Below are positions 25,173-33,322 of a stretch of DNA of 64,000 nucleotides, piece after piece. The first letter of the stretch is position 1, and each line of letters begins with the position of its first letter. Under the pieces are notes generated by a model. It searched no databases and was not told where the DNA came from. It was given only the letters and a program-made list of their open reading frames with translations. This stretch comes from Bacteroidota bacterium (lineage in GTDB: Bacteria; Bacteroidota; Bacteroidia; Chitinophagales; LD1), in assembly GCA_947475165.1 (NCBI GenBank), contig CANJLD010000015.1, positions 35,316 to 99,315 of the forward strand, in the 5' to 3' direction. The position numbers and the translations under genes were made by a program.

Positions 25173-27698
25173 TTAGAAACTTGGCTTCAAAATAAACTTT
25201 ACTCCCCAATTCTGTCCTCCGGTATTGCGGTAAGTGGCGCGCCACAGAAAATCTACGCGGAAGAGGTAAGCAATGTTTTCAATTCCAAAACCTACTTCCA
25301 CATAAGGCACCGGTGCCGGTGAAGTAAGCCCAGCGGGAACGGTAAGCACTCCCGAATTCTTCTTACTGAAATTTCCAATCAAACTTTTAAAGATGATGAC
25401 TTCGCGTAGCTTCAGTTTGTTGAAGCCCGGAATTTTGTTGAAGAAAAATCCGTTGAAGTGATGCTCTATCCAAAGCTGTGCGTATTGGTCGGTTACAAAC
25501 TCAAAATCGCGCAAGAGGTTATAGTTGAATTTATCTAACAGTATTCCCAGATTTCCTTGAGTAAGATAAGCAGCGGTGTAAGGCACTCTGCCAAAAATCT
25601 TACCGGCTTTAAAAGAGTAATTAGTAAACCCGATAGCAGAAAACAACCGTTGCTTGAGTGTAAACTGAAGGTTGTGATAATTGAAATGGTCGCCTTGAAT
25701 ATTTGCAATACCCGCCACATAGCGCAACATCACCACCGGATGTTTAGTGGTGGCGAAGTACCGGTAAAACACACCGGTAGTAAATAAAGTTTTAGGCGAG
25801 TAGCGCGCATCTACCATAAACTCGGTTACATTAAAATTAGGTACCGGTGTAAGAATTCCGTTTTCGTAATGCGAAAAATCTGACACCCCCGGCACATCAT
25901 AGAATGTTTTTTCGTTCATGCCTATGATAGTAGAAAAATCTTTCATCCAGTCCTTTTCATAATTCACATTGAACTCGCGCACCTTCATGGCCTTGCTAAG
26001 TACCTTGCCGCTGATAAGTGTAACAATGTTATCGAAGGTCAAAAGCGTTTGGCTTTCATCCTGACCGGCTACTTTTATATCGTACCGGTAGTAAGCTTCG
26101 AGCGATTGCCACCTTTCGTTTTTACGCGGAAGATTAATACGCATTAAGGCGAGGTACTTCCAGTCTCTGTCTTTAAAGCCGTAAGCAGCGTAAGTGGTAA
26201 AGTAAAACGTTCTGAAAAAATTGTTGACCGGTGTGCCGCGTTTAAAAAACCGTGGATTGGTTTCAAAACCAAATCGCGCACGCCAGCCTTCTATATTATT
26301 CTTGCTGGCAAAGTTCAATACGCGTCCTATACTCAGCGGGCCTGCATCGGCAAAAGCAGTAGTAAAGAAAACACCGAACCACTGATACGCTTTCCATGCA
26401 GGAACTTTTTTAATAGTATCGGATATGACAAAAACCTGTTCCTGTGTTTTACTGAGAGGAGAGAAGCGGACGGTGTCCCAATATGTTTTGCTGCGTGTTC
26501 TCGCACTGTCTAACAAAATCCGTTCTTCCGGTCCGGCAAAAATGGTGTCAGCGAAAAGAATATTCGTGTCGAAATTTTTCTTCTCTACCAATTTCTGTAT
26601 AAATAAACCCAGCCTGTTTTTCTTCTTAAATAGCGAACCTACCGAGTTCATTTCTTCGCGGCTCTTCATCCAGTATTTACCGTTCACTAAAGTGAAATCA
26701 ATTTTTGCATCGTATTCATTAACGAAATTCAGATTCGCTTTTTCATTCGGGCGAAACTGAATATAACGGATAGCCCAGGTAGCGGAATCAATCCAAGCGT
26801 AACCTTTCAGCGCCAAATCTTCTTTTGTTTTTCCAACGAAATGCAGTTTGTAAGAAATCCTTCCGTCAAGCTTGGCCGTATCAGTCAAATAGAAATAGTA
26901 GGAGCCTAAACCAATAGGCGCGAAGGGCGCGCTGAAATACGTTCGGGCAAAATAATACAGATTGTTATACGGGTCGGTTTCCTGAAACTCCACATCTACT
27001 AAACGGTAAATGGAAGGGTTATCAATACCGGTCATCTTTTCTCCCTTCACAAAAACCCGTTCCTGCTTTCGCGGGTGCGAACGGAAATACACATCGCTCA
27101 CCGTTTCTTTAATTACACCGGGGATATACATGCTGCCGGTTTCGGTGGTGTCTTTGTTTTCAAAAGCAAACCGGAAAGGTTTGAACAAAAAGAAATTTTG
27201 AAACTTCTGTCCGGGATTCAACAGCGAAATCTGGAACCGGTCGTAGCTTTCGTATTTGTAACTCACGAAATTATTCTCGCGGTTCTGGTCTTTATGTTTA
27301 AGCACCTGATAAAAAACATAATTAGCGGTAGTATCAATTACGCGCTTTTTTTTCTTTCCGGCTTTTACGGTAATCTCTGTCAGCTTTAATTCGTCAGAAC
27401 CCATCGCTATATTCAATTCCAACATGCCACCTCGTTTAATCGCAACGTTTCTGGTGCGGTAACCGATGGAAGAGAAAACAATGGAATCTATTTTTTCAGT
27501 AGTGCGCAACCGGTATTCTCCTTTCGGGTCGGTCATTGCTGCACGCGGAACCCCGCCATACAAACGAACGTTTGCGTAAGGTATAGGTTCTTTGGTGGCA
27601 GCGTCCGTTACTTTTCCAAAAATTTCTGTTACTACTTGTGCATCAGAAATTCCTGTAAGAAGAATGAAAAAGAAGAAGAGAAATTTTTGGACCCTCAT
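25173..27698 (-). CDS. DUF5686 family outer-membrane protein with carboxypeptidase-regulatory-like domain
   Basis: An 841-residue exported protein. The signal peptide ends near 'GISDAQVV' (about residue 20). A CarboxypepD_reg-like (CarboxypepD/CNA-type beta-sandwich) domain spans about 25-110: 'IFGKVTDAATKEPIPYANVRLYGG' to 'IDSIVFSSIGYRTRNVAIKRG'. The remaining 730 residues are the DUF5686 region, rich in alternating strands and aromatic residues ('FNYHNLQFTLKQRLFSAIGFTNYSFKAGKIFG'), consistent with an outer-membrane barrel; it ends in aromatic 'FILKPSF', a typical barrel terminus. The function is unknown; the architecture resembles TonB-dependent transporters without the plug. Confidence 0.85.
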   Translation of the reverse strand: MRVQKFLFFFFILLTGISDAQVVTEIFGKVTDAATKEPIPYANVRLYGGVPRAAMTDPKGEYRLRTTEKIDSIVFSSIGYRTRNVAIKRGGMLELNIAMGSDELKLTEITVKAGKKKKRVIDTTANYVFYQVLKHKDQNRENNFVSYKYESYDRFQISLLNPGQKFQNFFLFKPFRFAFENKDTTETGSMYIPGVIKETVSDVYFRSHPRKQERVFVKGEKMTGIDNPSIYRLVDVEFQETDPYNNLYYFARTYFSAPFAPIGLGSYYFYLTDTAKLDGRISYKLHFVGKTKEDLALKGYAWIDSATWAIRYIQFRPNEKANLNFVNEYDAKIDFTLVNGKYWMKSREEMNSVGSLFKKKNRLGLFIQKLVEKKNFDTNILFADTIFAGPEERILLDSARTRSKTYWDTVRFSPLSKTQEQVFVISDTIKKVPAWKAYQWFGVFFTTAFADAGPLSIGRVLNFASKNNIEGWRARFGFETNPRFFKRGTPVNNFFRTFYFTTYAAYGFKDRDWKYLALMRINLPRKNERWQSLEAYYRYDIKVAGQDESQTLLTFDNIVTLISGKVLSKAMKVREFNVNYEKDWMKDFSTIIGMNEKTFYDVPGVSDFSHYENGILTPVPNFNVTEFMVDARYSPKTLFTTGVFYRYFATTKHPVVMLRYVAGIANIQGDHFNYHNLQFTLKQRLFSAIGFTNYSFKAGKIFGRVPYTAAYLTQGNLGILLDKFNYNLLRDFEFVTDQYAQLWIEHHFNGFFFNKIPGFNKLKLREVIIFKSLIGNFSKKNSGVLTVPAGLTSPAPVPYVEVGFGIENIAYLFRVDFLWRATYRNTGGQNWGVKFILKPSF

Positions 27699-27755
27699 TA
27701 AATTTTAGCGAGCGGCAAAAATAGAAGAATAAGTGAGGGAGAATTCGTGAGCCGG

Positions 27756-28418
27756 CTATACATTCAGGTAGCGCATCAGCGAATCGTAGCGCACTTTCAA
27801 ATCTTCGGTGTACTCGGTATCGTTATGAATGGCTTTTACTTCGTATTCGTAACGTTCGAATGCAGCTACAATTGCAGAAACTTCCGTAGTGTTTAGCTTG
27901 ATGGTGATTTCTGCCTTTTGTTCCTGCTGATTAATGTTGGTATACAAACAAAGAATTTCTGCTTCGTTATCTTCTACAATGCGCGCTACTTCGCTCATCA
28001 AATAATCTTTCACCGGTATTTCCAGTTCCAGAATTCCACCGGCATCTTTTACTGAATTGAGAATGGCAAAGGCACGCAAACAACTTTCGGCAGAGATTAA
28101 ACCGAGGTAGCGATGGTCTTCATCTATAACCGGCACCACGCGCACATTGAATTCCAACGCGGCTTTCATTACATCAAAAATGTGAGCGGTATCTTTTACA
28201 AAAGGCTTACGAAATGTTTGTGTAAAATTCTTCAGCGGGTTGCTCAAGTGCTTGATGTTGATGATATCTTCCATCGTCACCAGTCCGATATAGCTGTTGC
28301 CATCAACTACGGGCAGCTGGCTCACGTTGTATTCGTGCATGGCCAGCATGACCTGTTCACCACTGTCATCTAAGTGCAGTGGTGGAATTGAATCTGATAT
28401 GAGTTCGGGTGCTATCAT
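27756..28418 (-). CDS. CBS-domain protein
   Basis: A 220-residue soluble protein with a pair of CBS modules: residues about 1-60 ('HEYNVSQLPVVDGNSYIGLVTMEDII') and about 75-130 ('EFNVRVVPVIDEDHRYLGLISAESCL'). CBS pairs bind adenine nucleotides and often sense energy state. The C-terminal part (135-220) looks like an ACT-type alpha-beta fold ('AEILCLYTNINQQEQKAEITIKLNT'). No catalytic domain is attached. It is located upstream of the DUF5686 gene and nadK on the same strand. Confidence 0.85.
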   Translation of the reverse strand: MIAPELISDSIPPLHLDDSGEQVMLAMHEYNVSQLPVVDGNSYIGLVTMEDIINIKHLSNPLKNFTQTFRKPFVKDTAHIFDVMKAALEFNVRVVPVIDEDHRYLGLISAESCLRAFAILNSVKDAGGILELEIPVKDYLMSEVARIVEDNEAEILCLYTNINQQEQKAEITIKLNTTEVSAIVAAFERYEYEVKAIHNDTEYTEDLKVRYDSLMRYLNV

Positions 28419-28529
28419 AAGCTTATATAAGGTTAGACGAATTAATTTCCCAATTGGTTGAGCCCGGCTACTGTTATTCTTTGTTTTTTACAATTCTATG
28501 ACAATTCTCGTTCCCTAAAAGAAATTTTA

Positions 28530-28587
28530 GCCACGAATTGCACGAATTAACAGGATTTGCATGTATTCAATTCGTGAAATTAGTGGC
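28530..28587. repeat. Dispersed inverted repeat, copy 2
   Basis: GCCACGAATTGCACGAATT (28530-28548) and AATTCGTGAAATTAGTGGC (28569-28587) are inverted copies with two mismatches and a 20-bp spacer. It is clearly the same element as 12286-12344 (same arm length, similar spacer length). It lies between the alpha/beta hydrolase stop (28597) and the CBS gene start. Confidence 0.75.
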
Positions 28588-28596
28588 ATGTATGGA

Positions 28597-29352
28597 TTAG
28601 TTTTTTGATAAAAAGGTTTCTAAAATTTTATTGAATTCTTCCGGTTGTTCCATCATAGCGGCATGTCCGCATTTTTCAATAATGCGCAATTCGGCATTCG
28701 GTAATAGTTTCCTGAATTCTTCCGCTACAAATGCTGGCGTTATGATATCCTCCTTTCCCCATATTAAACATACGGGCAAATTCATGTTCGGGATTTCATC
28801 GCGCAAATTACAACGCACGGCTGACTTAGCCATAGACACCATCCGGATAACCTTTTCGCGGTTGTTGACTATTTCAAAAACTTCATCGGTTAATTCTTTC
28901 GTTGCCATTTCAGGGTTATAAAAAGTTTCTCCCGTTTTTTTCTTCACAAATTCGTAATCGCCTTTGCGCGGATAAGTATCGCCTAACGAATTTTCGAACA
29001 GGCCGGAACTTCCGGTGAGGGTCATGGTTTTTACTTTATGCGGCTTGCGCAGATAATAGAGTTGTGCGATGTGCCCGCCTAGCGAATTGCCCAGTAGATG
29101 AACCCGGTCGTATTTTTTGTGTTCTATAAACTCATCTATGTAATCGGTCATACCGGTAATGGTGGTTTCGGCTACTGCTAAATTGTAGAGCGGCAAAAGC
29201 GGAATGGCTATTTTATATTCAGGCGAAAAATGATGGATGAGCTGATTGAAATTGCTGAGTGCGCCAAACAGACCGTGCAGTAATATGATGACTTCGCCAT
29301 TTCCTTCTTCGCAATAATTGAACCGGTGTTCGTGTTTTATTTCAAATGGCAT
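28597..29352 (-). CDS. Alpha/beta-fold hydrolase
   Basis: A 251-residue cytosolic hydrolase. It has the oxyanion-hole segment 'LLHGLFGALSNF' (24-35), the nucleophile elbow 'LLGNSLGGH' with S90, an acid around 'ICLIWGKEDIITP' and the catalytic His in 'IEKCGHAAMMEQP'. This is the MenH/HsaD/epoxide-hydrolase-like branch of the superfamily; the substrate cannot be set. It has no signal peptide. It lies downstream of the pabA-type gene with a 171-bp gap full of short TTGAC-like words. Confidence 0.85.
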   Translation of the reverse strand: MPFEIKHEHRFNYCEEGNGEVIILLHGLFGALSNFNQLIHHFSPEYKIAIPLLPLYNLAVAETTITGMTDYIDEFIEHKKYDRVHLLGNSLGGHIAQLYYLRKPHKVKTMTLTGSSGLFENSLGDTYPRKGDYEFVKKKTGETFYNPEMATKELTDEVFEIVNNREKVIRMVSMAKSAVRCNLRDEIPNMNLPVCLIWGKEDIITPAFVAEEFRKLLPNAELRIIEKCGHAAMMEQPEEFNKILETFLSKN

Positions 29353-29523
29353 TCAGGAAAATTCGTTCGGGACGAATGTAATTTTTTGAAGAGAAAATAA
29401 AATTGCGTTTGCGTTAAGGAATATGAACAGAGGATTTTGTTTGTAGTGTGAAGTGACCATAGACCGCTGACCATTGACGATTGAAATACAAAGCTTGTCT
29501 TTGCAATGGTCAATGGTCGGTCG

Positions 29524-30093
29524 TCAATCGTCAATCCTCTCAAACCAATTCTTCATCATCTGCAAACCGTGTGGTGTAAGAATAGATTCAGGATGAAACT
29601 GAACGCCTGCAATTTTGTGCACCGGATGCTCAATTGCCATTACTTCATTTTCTTTTGTAGTGGCAGTTATTTGTAATTCTGTTTTTTCTACATCATGCAT
29701 CACTAAAGAATGATAGCGCATTACATCAAATTCATCGGGCAGATTTTTGAAGAGATAATTTTTGTTGTGCGTGATGGCAGAAGTTTTTCCGTGCATCGGC
29801 TTTATTGCCTTCACTAATTTTGCCCCGAAGAATTCTCCTATTGCCTGATGACCTAAACAAATGCCAAGCACCGGTTTTGTTTTATGAAAGCGATTTATGA
29901 AGTCCATCGTTATTCCCGCTTCATGCGGAGTTTTGGGACCGGGAGAAATTATTGCGGAAGAAAAATTCAGTTTTTCAATTTCATCCAGATTCATTTCATC
30001 GTTGCGGATAACGCGGCATTCTTTTCCGCATTGCAGCACATAGTCGCGGAGGTTGTAGGTGAAGGAGTCGTAGTTGTCGAGTAGCAGTACCAA
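29524..30093 (-). CDS. Glutamine amidotransferase, aminodeoxychorismate/anthranilate synthase component II
   Basis: A 189-residue class-I glutamine amidotransferase that supplies ammonia to a chorismate-using partner. The catalytic Cys79 is in 'LGICLGHQAIGEFFG', and the His/Glu pair is in 'GVQFHPESILTPHG'. The N-terminus 'LLLDNYDSFTYNLRDYV' is the PabA/TrpG signature. Without the partner subunit nearby it cannot be decided between folate (PabA) and tryptophan (TrpG) roles; isolation from other trp genes favours PabA. The last codons 'RIDD' lie in an ATTGACG-type heptamer repeat. Only 1 bp separates it from the cvpA-like gene. Confidence 0.9.
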   Translation of the reverse strand: MVLLLDNYDSFTYNLRDYVLQCGKECRVIRNDEMNLDEIEKLNFSSAIISPGPKTPHEAGITMDFINRFHKTKPVLGICLGHQAIGEFFGAKLVKAIKPMHGKTSAITHNKNYLFKNLPDEFDVMRYHSLVMHDVEKTELQITATTKENEVMAIEHPVHKIAGVQFHPESILTPHGLQMMKNWFERIDD

Positions 30094-30094
30094 T

Positions 30095-30628
30095 TTAGTT
30101 AGCTGTCATGTTTGTTTCGAACAGGTCGTCAAACTTACCAAACGTATCTTTAAACATCGGCACTACCTTCCCGGTTACTTCCATCACCTTAGGTGCAAGG
30201 TTGGCGATGTATGGATACACATGCGAGTTTTCTTTCTGGCTTTTCGGCACCACATCTAACCGGTTCATAAACCAGATAAACACACACAGCACATACAAGC
30301 CTACCAGCGAGTGAAGTATACCGCCAAAAATCTGATTGAACAGATTCATGCTAAACGATTTCAGAATTTGCTCCAGCCCCCATGCCATCAGTTTCATTAA
30401 GCCCACTACCAATGCCAGCACTAAAACAAAAGCAATAATGGCAAGTGTTTTGGGGCTGAGGTGCGCGAAGCCCTGCAACAGGTGCACCATCATGTAGCTG
30501 AACTTAAGCGCGGCTACAATGCCCAGGAACCAACCGAGGATGGAAAAGAGGGAATAGATAATGCCGTTTTTGTAGCCCTGGTAAAAACCAATGCCTATGA
30601 AAACGAGAAACAGGATATCAAAAACCAT
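30095..30628 (-). CDS. CvpA family membrane protein
   Basis: A 177-residue inner-membrane protein with four hydrophobic helices, opening 'DILFLVFIGIGFYQGYKNGII', typical of CvpA ('D.i......G...G...G...'), and the middle 'LVGLMKLMAWGLEQILKSF'. CvpA proteins were found through colicin V production and are linked to envelope homeostasis; the precise activity is not established. It appears co-transcribed with yqeY upstream (18 bp) and the amidotransferase downstream (1 bp). Confidence 0.88.
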   Translation of the reverse strand: MVFDILFLVFIGIGFYQGYKNGIIYSLFSILGWFLGIVAALKFSYMMVHLLQGFAHLSPKTLAIIAFVLVLALVVGLMKLMAWGLEQILKSFSMNLFNQIFGGILHSLVGLYVLCVFIWFMNRLDVVPKSQKENSHVYPYIANLAPKVMEVTGKVVPMFKDTFGKFDDLFETNMTAN

Positions 30629-30646
30629 TTATGGGTAGGGTTTGGT

Positions 30647-31096
30647 TTAGCTCAGTAAACTCTTAACGGTGTCTGCCACCAGTTTATTATCTGCTTTGCC
30701 GGCTAATTGTTTGCTCACCATGCCCATAACCTTGCCCATTTCTTTTTGAGAAGTAGCACCGGTGCTGGCAATTGCCTGTTTTACTATTTCAATTACTTCG
30801 GCTTCGCTCATCATAGCGGGCAGGTATTTTTCAATCACCGCTACTTCTTCTTTTTCTTTATCAATTAAATCCTGACGGTTGGCTTTTTCAAATTCGCTGA
30901 TAGAATCTCTGCGCTGTTTCACCATCTTCTGCAATATCTGCGATTCTTTTTCGGGGCTTACAACTCCGTTAGCGCCTTTTTCTGTTTTAGCTTTTATTAT
31001 TTCGCTTTTAATGGCGCGCACTGCCCGCAGGCGCGCTTCGTCTTTTGCCATCATGGCGGCTTTAATGTCGTTGTTGATTGTTTCTTCTAAGGCCAT
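30647..31096 (-). CDS. GatB/YqeY domain protein
   Basis: A 149-residue soluble helical protein with a stand-alone YqeY domain, the tRNA-binding tail domain of GatB. It begins 'ALEETINNDIKAAMMAKDEARLRAVRAIKSEI' and contains the conserved 'EVAVIEKYLPAMMSEAEV' and 'GATSQKEMGKVMGMVSKQLAGKADNKLVADTVK'. I start at ATG 31096; the frame is open 26 codons further but those residues lack family character. A TACTTTCG-CCCC box (31122-31111 on this strand) lies 14 bp upstream of the start. A role near tRNA or amidotransfer is inferred only from homology. Confidence 0.9.
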   Translation of the reverse strand: MALEETINNDIKAAMMAKDEARLRAVRAIKSEIIKAKTEKGANGVVSPEKESQILQKMVKQRRDSISEFEKANRQDLIDKEKEEVAVIEKYLPAMMSEAEVIEIVKQAIASTGATSQKEMGKVMGMVSKQLAGKADNKLVADTVKSLLS

Positions 31097-31221
31097 AGTT
31101 TTAAATTTATGGGGCGAAAGTAAAAATTTAAGCGTTCCCCTTGCGCAGCGCACAGAACGGATGACTACCGCCATATAATGCCCGGCTAAAAATATTTCCA
31201 GAACGCTTATTTTGTGGTAAA

Positions 31222-31452
31222 AAACAGCGTTCGAAGTAAAAACCGAGGCGGTAAATCAAGTTCCCGAGGCGGTAAAACAGACAAACTAGCCATGGGAAGG
31301 CATGAACTAGCCTTGGGAAGCTGTAGCCGAGCCGTTCAAAGTAATTTCCGAGCCGTGGGAAGGCATTTCCGAGCCATGGAAAGCTACTTCCGAGCCGTTC
31401 AAAGACATTTCCGAGGCGGTTAAAGGCATTTCCTAGGGGTGTAAAATGGTGT
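31222..31452. repeat. 21-bp phased intergenic repeat array 2
   Basis: Eleven consecutive 21-bp units start at 31222, 31243, 31264, 31285, 31306, 31327, 31348, 31369, 31390, 31411 and 31432. The best-conserved part is CCGAGCCG or CCGAGGCGG at the unit start and ATTT at its end, so TTTCCGAG spans unit junctions; the first and last units are weak. The core TTCCG is shared with array 1 (there mostly on the other strand). It is followed to about 31510 by a G/T-rich stretch. It lies between yqeY and a TonB-C gene; together with the next hairpin it accounts for the 547-bp gene-free interval. No spacer-repeat structure and no plausible protein. Confidence 0.85.
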
Positions 31453-31573
31453 TTTTGATGGTTTTTGGTGATTTTGGGGTGTTTTGAGGGTTTTTGGCGG
31501 AAAGTTATGGGCAGGTTAGCGCTTTGGAGAAGGTTATTGAGTTGATGGGGAGGAAGTGAGGAAGTATAGAAGA

Positions 31574-31603
31574 CAACAGGTTCCCGAAGCGGAGAACCTG
31601 TTG
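31574..31603. terminator. Hairpin upstream of the TonB-C gene
   Basis: CAACAGGTTC (31574-31583) and GAACCTGTTG (31594-31603) form a perfect 10-bp stem around a 10-nt loop, 41 bp before the next start codon. The right arm and its flank (AAGCGGAGAACCTGTTGCGACAAAA-like) recur without the left arm near 33067, just ahead of the truncated hydrolase copy. Confidence 0.5.
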
Positions 31604-31643
31604 CGACAAAAAGTTTTACATTTAACGCACAAGCCCCTAAAAA

Positions 31644-32309
31644 ATGACCAACCCAAAACCAATTTTATTTAGTGTAATACTTGCTTTGTCATTTTACCTG
31701 TTAAACGCGCAGGCTTCTATTATCTGGCAAGGCGATACTATAAACAGGGTTGATGTAAATGGCGGGAGGCAGGGCCTATGGCAGTTTGCCGATAATGCGG
31801 CCGGGGTAAAAATTGCAATGCATTTTAAAAACGATATTGCCGGTGATACTATCCGGTATTTCGAAAACAATTTGTTGCGGCTGGTTTACATCAAATCAAA
31901 GACGGATACCTCGAGGTATATTTACTATGATGCAAAATTTATGTGCACCGGTTTATTTACCCGAACCGCTATTGATTATTGCAGCGATGATAAGTCTACG
32001 AATGAGCAGATAAAGAAATTTATTCTGTATGAAATTTATCCGGTGTATTACGGAAGCCGCACGGCAATAGGTGAATATCTGGGAGAAAAGGTGAAGTCAT
32101 TTCCGCCCGACCAAACCGGTACGGTAAAAGTGGGTTTTACGCTTGATAAAACCGGTAAGCCCACAGAGGTTAAAATTAACAGCAGCGAAAATGAAAAGCT
32201 GAATAGCTATTGTATCCGCGCCATTCAGGAAATGCCGCGGTGGCAAGCTGGTTTTCAGGGCGGTGCTGTGGTTACAGTACCTATGGTGCTGCCCATAATT
32301 TGCAAATAA
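31644..32309 (+). CDS. Secreted protein with TonB C-terminal-like domain
   Basis: A 221-residue exported protein; the signal peptide ends near 'FYLLNAQAS' (about residue 24). The last 60 residues match the TonB_C pattern: 'GTVKVGFTLDKTGKPTEVKINSSENEKL' followed by 'CIRAIQEMPRWQAGFQGGAVVTVPMVLPI'. The N-terminal part ('QGLWQFADNAAGVKIAMHFKNDIAGDTIRYFENN') resembles the MORN-like 'toxin-antitoxin YwqK' repeats of Bacteroidota. Unlike true TonB there is no N-terminal membrane anchor and no proline-rich spacer, so it probably acts as a stand-alone periplasmic or surface protein. The role is unknown. Confidence 0.75.
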   Translation: MTNPKPILFSVILALSFYLLNAQASIIWQGDTINRVDVNGGRQGLWQFADNAAGVKIAMHFKNDIAGDTIRYFENNLLRLVYIKSKTDTSRYIYYDAKFMCTGLFTRTAIDYCSDDKSTNEQIKKFILYEIYPVYYGSRTAIGEYLGEKVKSFPPDQTGTVKVGFTLDKTGKPTEVKINSSENEKLNSYCIRAIQEMPRWQAGFQGGAVVTVPMVLPIICK

Positions 32310-32475
32310 GTTTAGCTGCCGCCCAACTAAACTTTCCTGATATTTCCGTCCCTAATGGTTCTTTCTAAGCAAAACCCGGAGCCCTGTTGCGATAGCACCA
32401 TAACACTACCCCGCCAAAGCCACCGGCTCTTCTGTTTCGTCCGGGTGCGTTAATCTTATTTCTACATTTGTGCTT

Positions 32476-33045
32476 ATGTTATTTATTCAATCGGTTATAA
32501 CGGTTAGTCTCACTTTGTTTGCGGTGGTAGATGTTATAGGCAGCCTGCCGGTAATTATTTCGGTAAAAAAGAAGGTGCCCAACTTTAATCCCACGCTGGT
32601 GACCATTGCTTCGGGGTCGCTGATGATTTTCTTTCTTTTTGCCGGTGAGCAGTTTTTGGGTTTAATGGGTATAGATGTACGCTCGTTTGCTTTGGCAGGT
32701 TCTATTGTTCTGTTTGTGCTGGCTATGGAAATGATATTGGGAATTCACATTTTTAAAATAAACGAAAACGACCAGCGCTCGGGCAATTATGTGCCGGTTG
32801 CCTTTCCGCTCATAGCCGGTTCGGGCACACTTACTACTATTCTTTCGCTGCGGTCGGTTTATGAAATTCCTGAAATTCTGATTGCCATTCTCATCAACTT
32901 AGTTATTGTATTCGCAGTGCTCCGCTCGAGCGACTGGATTGAAGAAAAACTGGGCACTACTGCTTTAGCGGCCGTTAAAAAATTCTTCGGAGTTATTTTG
33001 CTGGCTATTGCCATACGGATATTCAGCGCTTACGTAAAGTTTTAA
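32476..33045 (+). CDS. MarC family membrane protein
   Basis: A 189-residue integral membrane protein with about six helices. It opens with 'FIQSVITVSLTLFAVVDVIGSLPVII' and contains 'PVAFPLIAGSGTLTTILSL', the MarC/NAAT signature. Once thought to be an antibiotic-resistance pump, the family has no firm function. I use ATG 32476; a GTG two codons earlier lies inside the TACATTTG -7 box (32463-32470), which leaves a leader of only a few bases. Confidence 0.9.
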   Translation: MLFIQSVITVSLTLFAVVDVIGSLPVIISVKKKVPNFNPTLVTIASGSLMIFFLFAGEQFLGLMGIDVRSFALAGSIVLFVLAMEMILGIHIFKINENDQRSGNYVPVAFPLIAGSGTLTTILSLRSVYEIPEILIAILINLVIVFAVLRSSDWIEEKLGTTALAAVKKFFGVILLAIAIRIFSAYVKF

Positions 33046-33112
33046 GGGAAATTAGTTTTTTTCAAGAAAGCGGGGAACCTGCTCCGACAAAATAATTTCT
33101 CTTCTTTGCCCC

Positions 33113-33285
33113 ATGTCTCTGTTTATAGCTTCCATCAACTCGGGCAGTAACGGCAATTGCTATTATGTAGGTAATGAGAACGAGGCGGTGCTGGTAGATG
33201 CGGGTGTAAGCTGCCGCGAAACGGAGAGGCGGATGGCAAAGCTTGGTTTGTCGATGGCGTAGGTAAAAGCCGTTTTCATTTTCCG
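33113..33285 (+). pseudogene. Truncated duplicate of the 5' end of the metallo-hydrolase gene
   Basis: From about 33096 to 33285 the sequence matches 40664-40853, covering the last bases of the upstream region (CTTCTTTGCCCC), the ATG and about the first 49 codons of the intact gene at 40681. By hand there are about 16 differences over 190 bp, mostly at third codon positions in the first 45 codons. Here the frame ends in TAG at 33260 after 'MAKLGLSMA', before the HxHxDH metal motif, so no active enzyme can result. The following gene is unrelated and on the other strand. Confidence 0.9.
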
Positions 33286-33322
33286 CTAAAGTTTCCTTCA
33301 GTTTCGGGCATTCACATTTGCT

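Noticed and set aside
31214..31423. Plus-strand open frame across array 2
   Set aside because: Same cause as in array 1; composition is that of the repeat and no translation signal is seen.
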